Assembly (NCBI GenBank): GCA_035575925.1
Contig: DATLXK010000050.1
Span: 5,830 to 69,829, forward strand
Reading direction: 5' to 3'
Source of the DNA: DASWTL01 sp035575925
GTDB lineage: Bacteria; Bacteroidota; Bacteroidia; Sphingobacteriales; Sphingobacteriaceae
Length of the DNA stretch: 64,000 bases
Shown: piece by piece, positions 26,146 through 34,361 of the stretch
Layout: every line of letters starts with the position of its first letter
Position numbering within the stretch: position 1 is the first letter of the stretch
The notes under the pieces: generated by a model
What the model was told of the DNA's origin: nothing
Databases searched by the model: none
Seen by the model: the letters and a program-made list of their open reading frames with translations, nothing else
Position numbers and translations under genes: made by a program

Positions 26146-26181
26146 CATGATACATTTTGCATTACGCAAAATGTATCATGC
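26145..26181 (+). terminator. Perfect 16-bp inverted repeat at the end of the DUF2157 gene
   Basis: GCATGATACATTTTGC (26145-26160) and its exact complement (26166-26181) enclose the loop ATTAC. It begins at the last base of the stop codon. It lacks a clean T run (GTTTCTTTC follows), so termination or 3'-end protection is likely but not certain. Confidence 0.5.
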
Positions 26182-26284
26182 GTTTCTTTCACGATAGCTT
26201 GAATAGGACCTGTCGTAGAGCCCAATTTATAAGATTAAATCTTATGTCTTATTGTGTTTTATGCTTGTTTTACAAATTGCACAT

Positions 26285-26800
26285 TCATATCCAATTTATA
26301 TCATCTCCAACAACAACAGATCCCGCTTCTGTTACAGCACCCCAGGTTAATCCATACTCTTTGCGACTAATCTTTCCCTTTACCTCGAAGCCAGCCTTTA
26401 AATTTCCATAAAAATCAGTTGCAGAACCACCGTATTCTACATCAAGAGTAACAGCTTTGGTTACATCACGGATAGTCAGATCACCTGTTAATTTAAATTG
26501 GTCTTCCCCTGCTTTTTCAAATACCGTTGATCTGAAAGTTATTGTCGGATAAGTTGCCACATCGAAAAAATCAGCGGCCCGCAAATGATCATCCCGCTGA
26601 GATTGATTAGTACTTATGCTGGATGGATCAATAGTAAATTCTACTCTTGCATCTTCAAAATTATCACCATTGGTTTCTACAATGCCGTCAAATTTTTGAA
26701 AACTGCCGCTTACCGTTGATATTACCAGATGCTTAACCTTAAAATTTACTTCAGAATGGGTCGGGTCTACTACCCATTTTATTTTTGTCAGAGTTTCCAT
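26285..26800 (-). CDS. YceI family protein (lipocalin-like polyisoprenoid binder)
   Basis: 171 residues covering the whole YceI domain: WVVDPTHSEVNFKVKHL at the start, then SVSGSFQKFDG-like strand, DHLRAADFFDVATYPTITF and LTIRDVTKAVTL. The family binds isoprenoid-type lipids in a barrel. There is no signal peptide, so this member is cytoplasmic. A 24-bp perfect palindrome lies just upstream over the probable -33 region, suggesting repression by a dimeric regulator. Confidence 0.9.
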   Translation of the reverse strand: METLTKIKWVVDPTHSEVNFKVKHLVISTVSGSFQKFDGIVETNGDNFEDARVEFTIDPSSISTNQSQRDDHLRAADFFDVATYPTITFRSTVFEKAGEDQFKLTGDLTIRDVTKAVTLDVEYGGSATDFYGNLKAGFEVKGKISRKEYGLTWGAVTEAGSVVVGDDINWI

Positions 26801-26824
26801 AATTCGTTTTTTTCAAAGATGACA

Positions 26825-26848
26825 AATTACATGTTTAAACATGTAATT
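26825..26848 (-). promoter_or_regulatory. 24-bp palindromic operator candidate upstream of the YceI gene
   Basis: AATTACATGTTT followed by its exact complement. It sits 25-48 bp before the start codon; a probable -7 element (ATCTTTG, minus strand, about 26812-26818) is nearer to the gene. A dimeric repressor of the MarR, TetR or HxlR kind would fit; the regulator is not identified. Confidence 0.5.
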
Positions 26849-26860
26849 CAGATGTCAAAT

Positions 26861-26883
26861 AAAAAACCCGACTAAGTCAGGTT
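26861..26883 (-). terminator. Terminator of the metZ-cysHDN-osmC operon
   Basis: On the minus strand AACCTGAC and GTCGGGTT pair (one G-U) around loop TTA (26865-26883), followed by six T. It lies 21 bp after the osmC stop. Confidence 0.85.
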
Positions 26884-26903
26884 CAAATTCGAGAACTTAT
26901 TGT

Positions 26904-27320
26904 TTAATTTATTTTGATAACGTAGGTGATCTCAACTCCCCCTGCTACTAACATATCATGCACCGAGCAATATTTCTTTACAGCAAGCTCCGCTGCACGT
27001 TCTGCCTTCTGCATATCTATTTCCCCTTGCAGGTTAAAGTTCATATGAATTTTAGTAAATATATTGGGTGCCGTCTCTCTTCTCTGTGCATCAACATCCA
27101 CAGAAAAATCAGTAATTACCTGGCGTTGTTTCTTTAAAATACTTACCAGGTCAAGAGAACTGCAGGATGCAAGCGCCATTAAAACAAGCTCCATAGGCCT
27201 TGCACCCAATCCCTGGCCCCCGATCTCGGGAGAGCCATCTATATGCACTTTGACACCGGATGCAGAACCATCTGCTTCAAAATGCACCGCATCATTGACT
27301 CTTTTTAGTGTTACCTTCAT
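26904..27320 (-). CDS. OsmC family protein
   Basis: 138-residue OsmC/Ohr-fold protein. Both redox cysteines of the family are visible: one in LASCSSLDLVSIL (about residue 53) and one in KKYCSVHDMLVAGGV (about residue 117). Family members reduce organic peroxides with thiols. Its start is 2 bp from the cysN stop, so it is part of the sulfur-assimilation operon, in line with a thiol-linked role. The subtype is YhfA-like rather than Ohr, judging by the GPPEIGGQGLGARPMEL-like region. Confidence 0.88.
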   Translation of the reverse strand: MKVTLKRVNDAVHFEADGSASGVKVHIDGSPEIGGQGLGARPMELVLMALASCSSLDLVSILKKQRQVITDFSVDVDAQRRETAPNIFTKIHMNFNLQGEIDMQKAERAAELAVKKYCSVHDMLVAGGVEITYVIKIN

Positions 27321-27322
27321 AT

Positions 27323-28573
27323 TTAATCAGCTACGGAGCGGAACATAAGTGCTCCTACAGTTAAATTAGTACGGCTGTCGATTAATATCGCACCTCCATT
27401 TTCCTTATTATCCTGGTAAACATCAAAGGCTAAAGGCTCCGCGGTTTTGATAACTATCCGACCAATATCATTAAGTTGGAATGATTCTGCACTTACTTCT
27501 TCCAGCGTATTAATATTTACTTTATAGAGAATTTCCTGGATCTTGCAGCGGGTAAGTTTGCTATTATGCTGTACAAAATAAGGAACCGAGGTATCTAAAG
27601 CCCGGGTATCCATCCAGCACAGATCAGCTTCAATAAGCTGAGAAACATGTGGCTGGTAAGATGAATTAACCAGCAGATCTCCCCTGCTTATATCAATATC
27701 ATCCCTGAGATGCATGGTTACAGACATACCAGGTAATGCTTCCTGCGGCTGCTTATCCAGCAGCTCAATCTTACTTATGGCAGATGTAAATCCGGAGGGA
27801 AGTACCGTTATCTGGTCATTTACATGAAACGAACCGCTTAATACCCTGCCCGCATATCCGCGATAATCATGCAATTCTTTTGTTTGCGGCCGTATTACCC
27901 ATTGCACAGCCATACGTGCATGACCTGCAAAATCATCCACTTCCAGAGGGATAGTTTCCAGGTGTTCCAGTAAGCTTTTACCGTCATACCAAAGCATACG
28001 TTCAGAACGGTTAACCACATTATCGCCTCTTAATGCACTAACCGGAATATAAGTAACTTCAGGAATGTTCAACCTTGAAGCAAGCTGAATATAAGCATCT
28101 TTAATCTGAGTATATACCGTTTCATCATAATCCACCATATCCATTTTATTAAGGCAGATCACAACATGGCGGATACCTAATAAAGAAACAAGAAACGAAT
28201 GGCGGATGGTTTGTTCAACTACACCCTGGCGTGCATCAATAAGTATGATAGCCAGATCTGCCTTTGAAGCACCGGTAACCATATTACGTGTATACTGGAT
28301 ATGCCCCGGCGTATCAGCAATAATAAATTTCCGCTTATCGGTCTGAAAATATTTATAAGCGACATCGATGGTAATTCCCTGCTCGCGCTCCGCTTTAAGT
28401 CCATCCGTTAAAATCGCGAGGTCAATAGTTCCGTCGTCATTTTTACGGTTGGATTTTTCAATTGCTTCCAGTTGATCTGCAAGAATAGCATCACTGTCAT
28501 AAAGAAGGCGGCCTATCAGGGTGCTTTTGCCATCATCAACACTCCCCGCTGTAATAAATCTTAAAATATCCAT
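27323..28573 (-). CDS. cysN: Sulfate adenylyltransferase subunit 1 (GTPase)
   Basis: 416 residues, EF-Tu-like: P-loop GSVDDGKSTLIGRLLYD (about 10-26), DTPGH (about 91-95), NKMD (about 146). With CysD it drives formation of APS from sulfate and ATP by GTP hydrolysis. There is no C-terminal APS kinase domain, so it is not a CysNC fusion; this fits a pathway that reduces APS directly. It overlaps cysD by 1 bp. Confidence 0.96.
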   Translation of the reverse strand: MDILRFITAGSVDDGKSTLIGRLLYDSDAILADQLEAIEKSNRKNDDGTIDLAILTDGLKAEREQGITIDVAYKYFQTDKRKFIIADTPGHIQYTRNMVTGASKADLAIILIDARQGVVEQTIRHSFLVSLLGIRHVVICLNKMDMVDYDETVYTQIKDAYIQLASRLNIPEVTYIPVSALRGDNVVNRSERMLWYDGKSLLEHLETIPLEVDDFAGHARMAVQWVIRPQTKELHDYRGYAGRVLSGSFHVNDQITVLPSGFTSAISKIELLDKQPQEALPGMSVTMHLRDDIDISRGDLLVNSSYQPHVSQLIEADLCWMDTRALDTSVPYFVQHNSKLTRCKIQEILYKVNINTLEEVSAESFQLNDIGRIVIKTAEPLAFDVYQDNKENGGAILIDSRTNLTVGALMFRSVAD

Positions 28574-29478
28574 TAAAAGTACCCTCCTTTCTTACGATCT
28601 TCCATTGCTGCTTCTGAAACTTTATCATCCATACGTGCGCCACGCTCACTTACTTTCGAGCCGCGTATCTCTTCTATAATATCGTCAATTTCTATAGCTT
28701 CTGATGCAACTGCCGCCGTACAGGTCATATCCCCTACCGTGCGGAACCTAACCGTGCGTAATTCCATCACATCCTGCTCATCCATATTTAAACATTCGGC
28801 AGCAGCCATCAACTGACCGTTGCGGGTTATGCACTCCCGCTGATGAGAGAAATAAATGGATGGCAATGATATATTTTCCCTCTGAATGTAATTCCACACG
28901 TCTAACTCTGTCCAGTTACTGATAGGAAAAACACGCACATTCTCTCCTTTATGTATCCTGCCATTATAAATATTCCAAAGCTCCGGACGTTGCCTTTTTG
29001 GATCCCATTGTCCGAATTCGTCACGAACGGAAAAAATACGTTCCTTAGCCCGGGCTTTTTCCTCATCCCGGCGGGCTCCGCCTATGCAGGCGTCAAACTG
29101 GTTTTTCAGAATAGTATCAAGTAATGTTACCGTTTGCAAAGCATTTCGGCTTGCATTTTTACCTGTTTGTTCCACCACTTTTCCCTGGTCAATAGAATCC
29201 TGCACATAACCTACAATCAGTTTTTCTCCGATACGGTTGATCATATCATCCCTATACTCAATAGTTTCAGGAAAATTATGCCCGGTATCAATGTGTACTA
29301 AGGGGAAAGGGAATTTCCCCGGCCTGAATGCTTTCTCAGCAAGCCGGACCAATGTAATTGAATCCTTTCCGCCCGAAAAAAGCAATGCAGGTTTTTCAAA
29401 TTGTCCGGCTACCTCACGCAGAATATGTATAGCTTCTGCTTCCAGCTGGTCTAAATAGTCCATATATCTCGTACTCAT
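28573..29478 (-). CDS. cysD: Sulfate adenylyltransferase subunit 2
   Basis: 301 residues from ATG 29478 (MSTRYMDYLDQLEAEAIHILREV), the standard length; the upstream in-frame 33 codons overlap cysH and are not needed. PP-loop LFSGGKDSITLVRLAEKAF, VRVFPISNWTELDVW and a C-terminal RKKGGYF end. It transfers AMP to sulfate, giving APS, with CysN. Located between cysH (13 bp) and cysN (1-bp overlap). Confidence 0.96.
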   Translation of the reverse strand: MSTRYMDYLDQLEAEAIHILREVAGQFEKPALLFSGGKDSITLVRLAEKAFRPGKFPFPLVHIDTGHNFPETIEYRDDMINRIGEKLIVGYVQDSIDQGKVVEQTGKNASRNALQTVTLLDTILKNQFDACIGGARRDEEKARAKERIFSVRDEFGQWDPKRQRPELWNIYNGRIHKGENVRVFPISNWTELDVWNYIQRENISLPSIYFSHQRECITRNGQLMAAAECLNMDEQDVMELRTVRFRTVGDMTCTAAVASEAIEIDDIIEEIRGSKVSERGARMDDKVSEAAMEDRKKGGYF

Positions 29479-29491
29479 CTCTAATATTTCA

Positions 29492-30193
29492 TTATGAAGA
29501 GGCATGCAGCCCGCACTCCTTTTTACTTTGATCTTCCCACCACCATCTGCCTGCCCTAAAGTCTTCTCCCGGAGCAACTGCCCGTGTACAGGGGGCGCAA
29601 CCTATACTTGGGAAACCTTTATCATGCAGCGGATTATAGGGTATGTGGTTCTTTTTTATATACCCTTTTACCTCATCCAGCGTCCAGTCAAATATGGCGT
29701 GAAATTTTATAAGGCCGTTTCCTTCATCCCATTCAATTGAGTGCATATCATGCCTGTTTTCAGATTGATCTGCACGGATACCGGTTATCCAGATGCTCAT
29801 CCCTTCAAGTGCCCTTTTTAAAGGCTCTATTTTACGAATTCCGCAACATTCTTTACGATTCTCTACCGATTCATAAAAACTGGTCGGGCCTTTCCTGCTT
29901 ACCATTTCTCCAATTAATTCTGAGTTGGGATAATATGCATGCACAGGCTTACCATAGGTTTCTAGAGTGCGGTTCCAAACGTAATAGGTTTCCGGAAACA
30001 AACGCCCGGTTTCCAGTGTAAAAACCTTTACCGGAAGGTCATTGGTAAATATCATATGGGAAATAGCCTGATCTTCCCACCCGAAACTGGTTGAAAAAAT
30101 AACTTTACCGGGAAATTCTTCAGCCAGAAAACGTATAGCTTCAACAGGTTCAAGTCCCGCTATCCTTTCACGTAAAATCGTTTCCAGTTCCAT
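29492..30193 (-). CDS. cysH: APS-type phosphoadenylyl/adenylyl-sulfate reductase
   Basis: 233 residues. Cys116-Cys117 and Cys199/Cys202 (CC...CxxC) are the ligands of the 4Fe-4S cluster of assimilatory APS reductases; the catalytic Cys227 is in the C-terminal KKECGLH. The cluster ligands and the lack of APS kinase in the operon point to APS rather than PAPS as substrate. It reduces APS to sulfite with thioredoxin-type donors. It lies 6 bp after metZ. Confidence 0.95.
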   Translation of the reverse strand: MELETILRERIAGLEPVEAIRFLAEEFPGKVIFSTSFGWEDQAISHMIFTNDLPVKVFTLETGRLFPETYYVWNRTLETYGKPVHAYYPNSELIGEMVSRKGPTSFYESVENRKECCGIRKIEPLKRALEGMSIWITGIRADQSENRHDMHSIEWDEGNGLIKFHAIFDWTLDEVKGYIKKNHIPYNPLHDKGFPSIGCAPCTRAVAPGEDFRAGRWWWEDQSKKECGLHASS

Positions 30194-30199
30194 ATTATA

Positions 30200-31366
30200 T
30201 TATTTCGACTTATTTAAAGCCTGGTTAATATCTTCTATGATGTCGTCTATATCTTCCAGCCCTACAGAAATACGAATACTGCCTGGCTGAATACCAATCT
30301 GAGTTCTTTCTTCCTCAGATAATTTTGAATGTGTTGTTGATGAGGGATGTGTAGCAATAGTACGCGTATCACCAAGATTTACCATTTGCAAAATCATTTT
30401 AAGAGCATCCATAAAACGTTTAGCCCGGTTAAACCCACCTTTCACAATAAAAGTTACAACACCTCCACCTTGTTTCATTTGGCGTTTGGCCAATTCATAC
30501 TGTGGATGTGAGGGAAGAAATGGGTAACGGACCAGTTCTACTTCAGGATGTTGTTCCAGCATTTCTGCTACTTTCAATGCGCTGCTGCAATGTCTGTCCA
30601 TACGTACAGACAAGGTTTCTAAGCTTTTTGAAATTGTCCACGCGTTAAATGCAGACATTGCAGGACCAGTATGCCGGATAAAAAACATTATTTCTTTAAT
30701 CAGATCAGCCCTCCCAACAACCACGCCTCCTAAAACTCTTCCTTGTCCATCCATATATTTTGTAGCGGAATGGCTCACCAGGTCGGCACCAAATTGTATA
30801 GGTTTTTGTAAGTAAGGTGTGGCGAAGCAATTATCAACATTCAAAATGAAATTGTGCTTCTTCTTCAATTTACCGAGCCATTCTAAATCAACCAGTTCTA
30901 AACCCGGGTTAGATGGGGTTTCTAAAAAAACCATCTTTGTTTCAGGACGGAGGGCTGCCTCAAAATCTTCCGGTTTAGAAGCATCAACATACGTTGTAGT
31001 AATGCCCCAACGCGGTAGTAAATTGGTAAATAACTGATGTGTTGATCCAAAAACGGAGCGAAATGCAACAATGTGATCCCCACTACGTAATAAACCTGCA
31101 ATAGAAGCAAAAACGGCAGCCATTCCTGAAGAAAAAGCTAAACCTGCTTCGGCGCCTTCAAAATCAACAATTTTATTAATAAATTCAGTTGTATTAGGGT
31201 TTGAATACCGCGAGTAAATATTCCCTTCCACTTCATCGGCAAACATAGCCCTACCATGTTCGGCATCATCAAATACAAAACTAGAAGTTAAATACAAAGG
31301 CACCGAATGTTCCCGGTTTAATGAACGAGGAGTTTGCCCACGGATAAGTTTTGATTGTTCTTTCAT
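30200..31366 (-). CDS. metZ: O-succinylhomoserine sulfhydrylase-type PLP enzyme
   Basis: 388 residues of the Cys/Met-metabolism PLP family. Lys203 in SHSATKYMDGQG binds PLP; VPLYLTSSFVFDDAEHGRAMFA and YSRYSNPNTTEF are typical of MetZ. It would combine O-succinyl(or acetyl)homoserine with sulfide to homocysteine, using the sulfide produced by the neighbouring genes. Cystathionine gamma-synthase activity cannot be excluded. First gene of the metZ-cysH-cysD-cysN-osmC operon. Confidence 0.88.
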   Translation of the reverse strand: MKEQSKLIRGQTPRSLNREHSVPLYLTSSFVFDDAEHGRAMFADEVEGNIYSRYSNPNTTEFINKIVDFEGAEAGLAFSSGMAAVFASIAGLLRSGDHIVAFRSVFGSTHQLFTNLLPRWGITTTYVDASKPEDFEAALRPETKMVFLETPSNPGLELVDLEWLGKLKKKHNFILNVDNCFATPYLQKPIQFGADLVSHSATKYMDGQGRVLGGVVVGRADLIKEIMFFIRHTGPAMSAFNAWTISKSLETLSVRMDRHCSSALKVAEMLEQHPEVELVRYPFLPSHPQYELAKRQMKQGGGVVTFIVKGGFNRAKRFMDALKMILQMVNLGDTRTIATHPSSTTHSKLSEEERTQIGIQPGSIRISVGLEDIDDIIEDINQALNKSK

Positions 31367-31380
31367 ATTTATTTAAGGCG

Positions 31381-31388
31381 CAAAAGTA
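31381..31388 (-). promoter_or_regulatory. Promoter -7 element of the metZ-cysHDN-osmC operon
   Basis: TACTTTTG on the minus strand matches TAnnTTTG and ends 15 bp before ATG 31366. Transcription would start only about 8 bp before the start codon, leaving almost no leader. Confidence 0.5.
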
Positions 31389-31435
31389 CAGTTTTTGAAC
31401 ATAAATCCTCTAAGCACTGCCCTGTCACGTATTTA

Positions 31436-32047
31436 TCACTTTTCGTTTGATATTAATAATTCTGTTATCTGGTTTAGCTTCTTAACCTTATAAGAAAAGT
31501 CGCCCTGAAGCATCTCTCTTATTTTATTCAGATTATCCAGGGTCTCTTCAAGTTCAGAAGGCAGTGCTTCTTCAAGAACCTCCTTAAGCCGCCTAGCTAA
31601 TGTTGGAGACCTGCCGTTGGTTGAAATTCCGAGTTTCAGATTTCCCTTTTGCACTACAGAACCCAGATAAAAATTACATAAAGCAGGCTTATCAGCAAAA
31701 TTTACCAGTAACTTTCTTTTCCTGGCTTCTTCTTTTATATAATCGTTGAGTTGCGGATTATTAGTAGCAACAAAAACTATATCTGCTTTGTCTAAATCTG
31801 CAGCCTCAAAGCTTTTTTTTAATAGTGTGATGTTTGCAAAGTTACCGGCCAGCTCCTTTACATCATCAGATATTTCTTGAGCAACAACATGTATCTGCGT
31901 TGCCGGACAATTATTAATAATGGCACCTAATTTTTCCAAACCGATATTTCCTGCACCTACTAACAGTACCTGAAGCTCATTCAGTTTTAGAAATACCGGA
32001 AACAATTCATTTCCGGAAGACTTATCGGGTGTTTCCTGCACACTCAT
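31436..32047 (-). CDS. Precorrin-2 dehydrogenase / sirohydrochlorin ferrochelatase (siroheme synthase domain)
   Basis: 203 residues corresponding to the N-terminal half of CysG (Met8p-like). PVFLKLNELQVLLVGAGNIGLEKL is the NAD-binding Rossmann start; FVATNNPQLNDYI, NFADKPALCNFY and GISTNGRSPTLARRL follow. It oxidises precorrin-2 and may insert iron to make siroheme, the cofactor of the sulfite reductase encoded 37 bp upstream on the same transcript. The methyltransferase half is not in the window. Confidence 0.92.
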   Translation of the reverse strand: MSVQETPDKSSGNELFPVFLKLNELQVLLVGAGNIGLEKLGAIINNCPATQIHVVAQEISDDVKELAGNFANITLLKKSFEAADLDKADIVFVATNNPQLNDYIKEEARKRKLLVNFADKPALCNFYLGSVVQKGNLKLGISTNGRSPTLARRLKEVLEEALPSELEETLDNLNKIREMLQGDFSYKVKKLNQITELLISNEK

Positions 32048-32084
32048 CAGATAATTATCATTTAAAAGGCTATACCGCTCCTGA

Positions 32085-34187
32085 TCATGCTTGTATCAAC
32101 GCCTCTCTCTTGGTTTTAACCTGATTTAAAAAGTTTGTTACCTGTTCCAGATAAGCTGCGGCAAACTCTATGGATGGTTCATTTTTATTTATCTGAAGAA
32201 CCAAATCTGCAAATTCACCAAAGCCATAAAAATCAAAATCGCTGCTGTAGTGTGTATTAAACTCACGGATAACTCCAACCTGCGTACTGCTGTTTACGCC
32301 TTTATCGAGCAGTAATGCTTTCGCTGCGCTAATAAATACACTGTAAGAATGGTAAATAGAATCGGCATAACGCTGTTCTATAAAAGTTTCCCGTGCCCAT
32401 CCTAATTTTTCTTCAGCTTCGAACACCAAAGTTGCGACAAGGTCTATCATTACTCCTGCACATTCTCCAACTCCAATTGCTGTTACATAGGTTTCCTCAT
32501 GTCCCCAGTCTCTAAAGTCATCATCAGTAAGGTTGGTAAGATCTGCCAGTGGTTTTATCAAATGGTAAAAATAATCTTTACCCTTCCTGTCATAATAAGT
32601 ATTAAACTCTTCAGCGGGCAATGCATTTTCCTGATAGCTATTTAAAACTACTCGGAGAACATCAGTAGTGCGTTTAGCCGGAACTTTAACGATCTTCTCC
32701 CCTGCGCGTCCAACTCCGTTTCCGAATGTTCCGCCGCCTAACAAAACCTGGTTTGCAGGAAGAACCTTCCCTGCTACTTTCATCGAACTGCCATGAAATC
32801 CAATATGCGCCAAACCGTGCTGACCGCATGAATTCATACATCCGCTGATCTTGATCTTTATATCCCGGTTAAATACAAGGTTTGGATATTCTTCATAAAC
32901 CAGGTTTTCCAATACACGCGAAAGTTCGGTACTATTGGATATTCCCAGGTTGCAGGTATCAGTACCCGGACAGGTAGTTACATCAGCCACACTGTCAAAA
33001 CCCAAATTAGCAAAACTCAGGTCTTTAAGACGCGTGTATAACAAAGGCAATGCTTCTTTTCTTGCGAACTTCAAAAGCATACCCTGGTTTTGAGTTATCC
33101 TGATCTCATCTGCAACCAGCCCGCGTATTGAATCAACAAACAGACGTGCCTGATCTGTAGGAATATCGCCGACAGGTACTTTAATAAACACACCGTAAAA
33201 CCCTTCCTGCTTTTGTTCAAAAACATTGGTTTTAAACCAGGCCTCATAATTTGCTTCATCTTGCAACTCTTTTACAGGAAGATTTAAAACCTCAGGAGGT
33301 TGTGGCAACGGCACTGTATCGCGATTGATTTTGTACGATTTTGATTTTAAAGCGGTGCGTTCTTCATCAATTAACCTGAGCACTTCTTCCAGCCCAAGTT
33401 TTTGAATAAGATATTTTAAACGTGCCTTGTTTCTGTTATTGCGCTCACCATACCGGTCAAAAACACGGATTACAGCTTCTGTATACGGAATGAGCTGATC
33501 TTCATGTAAAAACTCATGCACTGCACTTGCAATTAATGGCTGGGCACCAAGTCCACCACCCAGCATCACTTTAAATCCGCGTTGCTCTTCGCCATCTACC
33601 AGTTTAACCTTAGGAATGAACCCCAGATCATGAATGTAAGAGAAAGCTGTATCCTCGTCTGTTGCAGAAAAAGAGATCTTAAACTTCCTGCCCATTTCCT
33701 GGCAAATTGGGTTCCGGAGGAAATACTCAAACGTAGCTTGCGCGTATGGAGATACGTCAAAAGGCTCATTTGGATCGATACCTGAAGTGGGAGATGAAGT
33801 TACGTTCCTCACCGTATTTCCGCAGGCCTCTCTTAATGTAATATCATCCTGCTCGAGTTTTGCCCAAAGTTCAGGAGTACGGTCAAGGCTGACAAAATGT
33901 ATTTGAATGTCCTGTCGGGTTGTTAAGTGCAGGTTACGGCTTGCATATTCATCAGAAATATCTGCTATACGCAATAACTGCTTAAATGTCACTTTTCCAA
34001 AAGGAAGCTTAATCCGAATCATTTGTACGCCCGGCTGGCGCTGACCATAGATTCCCCGCGCTAACCGGAGGCTACGAAACTTCTCATCATGAATTTTCCC
34101 TTCGCGAAAGGCTTTTATCTTTTTTTCCAGATCGATGATATCTTTCTCTACAACCGGATTTTCTAATTCTGTTCTGAAACTTTGCAT
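32085..34187 (-). CDS. Sulfite/nitrite reductase (siroheme, 4Fe-4S) with C-terminal HEPN-like domain
   Basis: 700 residues. Residues about 40-560 are a full nitrite/sulfite reductase: two ferredoxin-like half domains (RLARGIYGQRQPGVQMIRIK; NLHLTTRQDIQIHF) and cluster/siroheme ligands Cys406, Cys412, Cys450 and Cys454 (TCPGTDTC and SGCMNSCGQH). Residues about 575-700 are an all-helical tail of the HEPN type, absent from E. coli CysI. Genes for APS synthesis and reduction nearby make sulfite the likely substrate. Expression appears controlled by a leader peptide/attenuator at 34199-34346. Confidence 0.9.
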   Translation of the reverse strand: MQSFRTELENPVVEKDIIDLEKKIKAFREGKIHDEKFRSLRLARGIYGQRQPGVQMIRIKLPFGKVTFKQLLRIADISDEYASRNLHLTTRQDIQIHFVSLDRTPELWAKLEQDDITLREACGNTVRNVTSSPTSGIDPNEPFDVSPYAQATFEYFLRNPICQEMGRKFKISFSATDEDTAFSYIHDLGFIPKVKLVDGEEQRGFKVMLGGGLGAQPLIASAVHEFLHEDQLIPYTEAVIRVFDRYGERNNRNKARLKYLIQKLGLEEVLRLIDEERTALKSKSYKINRDTVPLPQPPEVLNLPVKELQDEANYEAWFKTNVFEQKQEGFYGVFIKVPVGDIPTDQARLFVDSIRGLVADEIRITQNQGMLLKFARKEALPLLYTRLKDLSFANLGFDSVADVTTCPGTDTCNLGISNSTELSRVLENLVYEEYPNLVFNRDIKIKISGCMNSCGQHGLAHIGFHGSSMKVAGKVLPANQVLLGGGTFGNGVGRAGEKIVKVPAKRTTDVLRVVLNSYQENALPAEEFNTYYDRKGKDYFYHLIKPLADLTNLTDDDFRDWGHEETYVTAIGVGECAGVMIDLVATLVFEAEEKLGWARETFIEQRYADSIYHSYSVFISAAKALLLDKGVNSSTQVGVIREFNTHYSSDFDFYGFGEFADLVLQINKNEPSIEFAAAYLEQVTNFLNQVKTKREALIQA

Positions 34188-34198
34188 GCAGTAATATT

Positions 34199-34232
34199 AT
34201 AAAAAAACCTCTCCAACATAGCTGAAGAGGTT
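34199..34232 (-). terminator. Attenuator terminator in the sulfite reductase leader
   Basis: On the minus strand AACCTCTTC (34232-34224) pairs with GGAGAGGTT (34214-34206; one G-U), followed by seven T, only about 15 bp before the sulfite reductase start codon. An upstream copy of GGAGAGG (34261-34255) can pair with the same CCTCTTC and so prevent the terminator. Confidence 0.8.
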
Positions 34233-34253
34233 AAATGATTATTTTAGTTTATA

Positions 34254-34261
34254 CCCTCTCC
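34254..34261 (-). promoter_or_regulatory. Antiterminator strand
   Basis: GGAGAGGG, a duplicate of the terminator's 3' arm, one base after the stop of the leader ORF. A ribosome finishing the leader would cover it; a ribosome stalled early would leave it free to pair with CCTCTTC (34230-34224). Confidence 0.65.
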
Positions 34262-34262
34262 A

Positions 34263-34295
34263 TTACAAAGCACACATAGTGCCGCGACAAAGCAT
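34263..34295 (-). CDS. Cysteine-containing leader peptide (10 residues)
   Basis: ATG 34295-34293 to TAA 34265-34263 encodes M-L-C-R-G-T-M-C-A-L. Two of ten codons are Cys (UGU at codons 3 and 8) and Met recurs at codon 7. It lies between a good promoter and the antiterminator/terminator pair in front of the sulfite reductase gene. This is the layout of amino-acid attenuators such as the trp or his leaders. The coding nature is inferred from position and composition, not from homology. Confidence 0.6.
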   Translation of the reverse strand: MLCRGTMCAL

Positions 34296-34338
34296 CGTCC
34301 AACAGATAGCGATATGAGTATATGTTTTTTTCACACTT

Positions 34339-34346
34339 CAAAGATA
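34339..34346 (-). promoter_or_regulatory. Promoter -7 element for the sulfite reductase leader
   Basis: TATCTTTG on the minus strand, an exact TAnnTTTG match, between the Rrf2 stop (34362) and the leader ORF. It predicts a transcript start near 34332 and a leader of about 145 nt. Confidence 0.6.
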
Positions 34347-34361
34347 ATAAAGTATATAAGA

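Noticed and set aside
34188..34340. SAM or other riboswitch before sulfite reductase
   Set aside because: I see no riboswitch core; the duplicated GGAGAGG, the small Cys ORF and the terminator explain the leader better.
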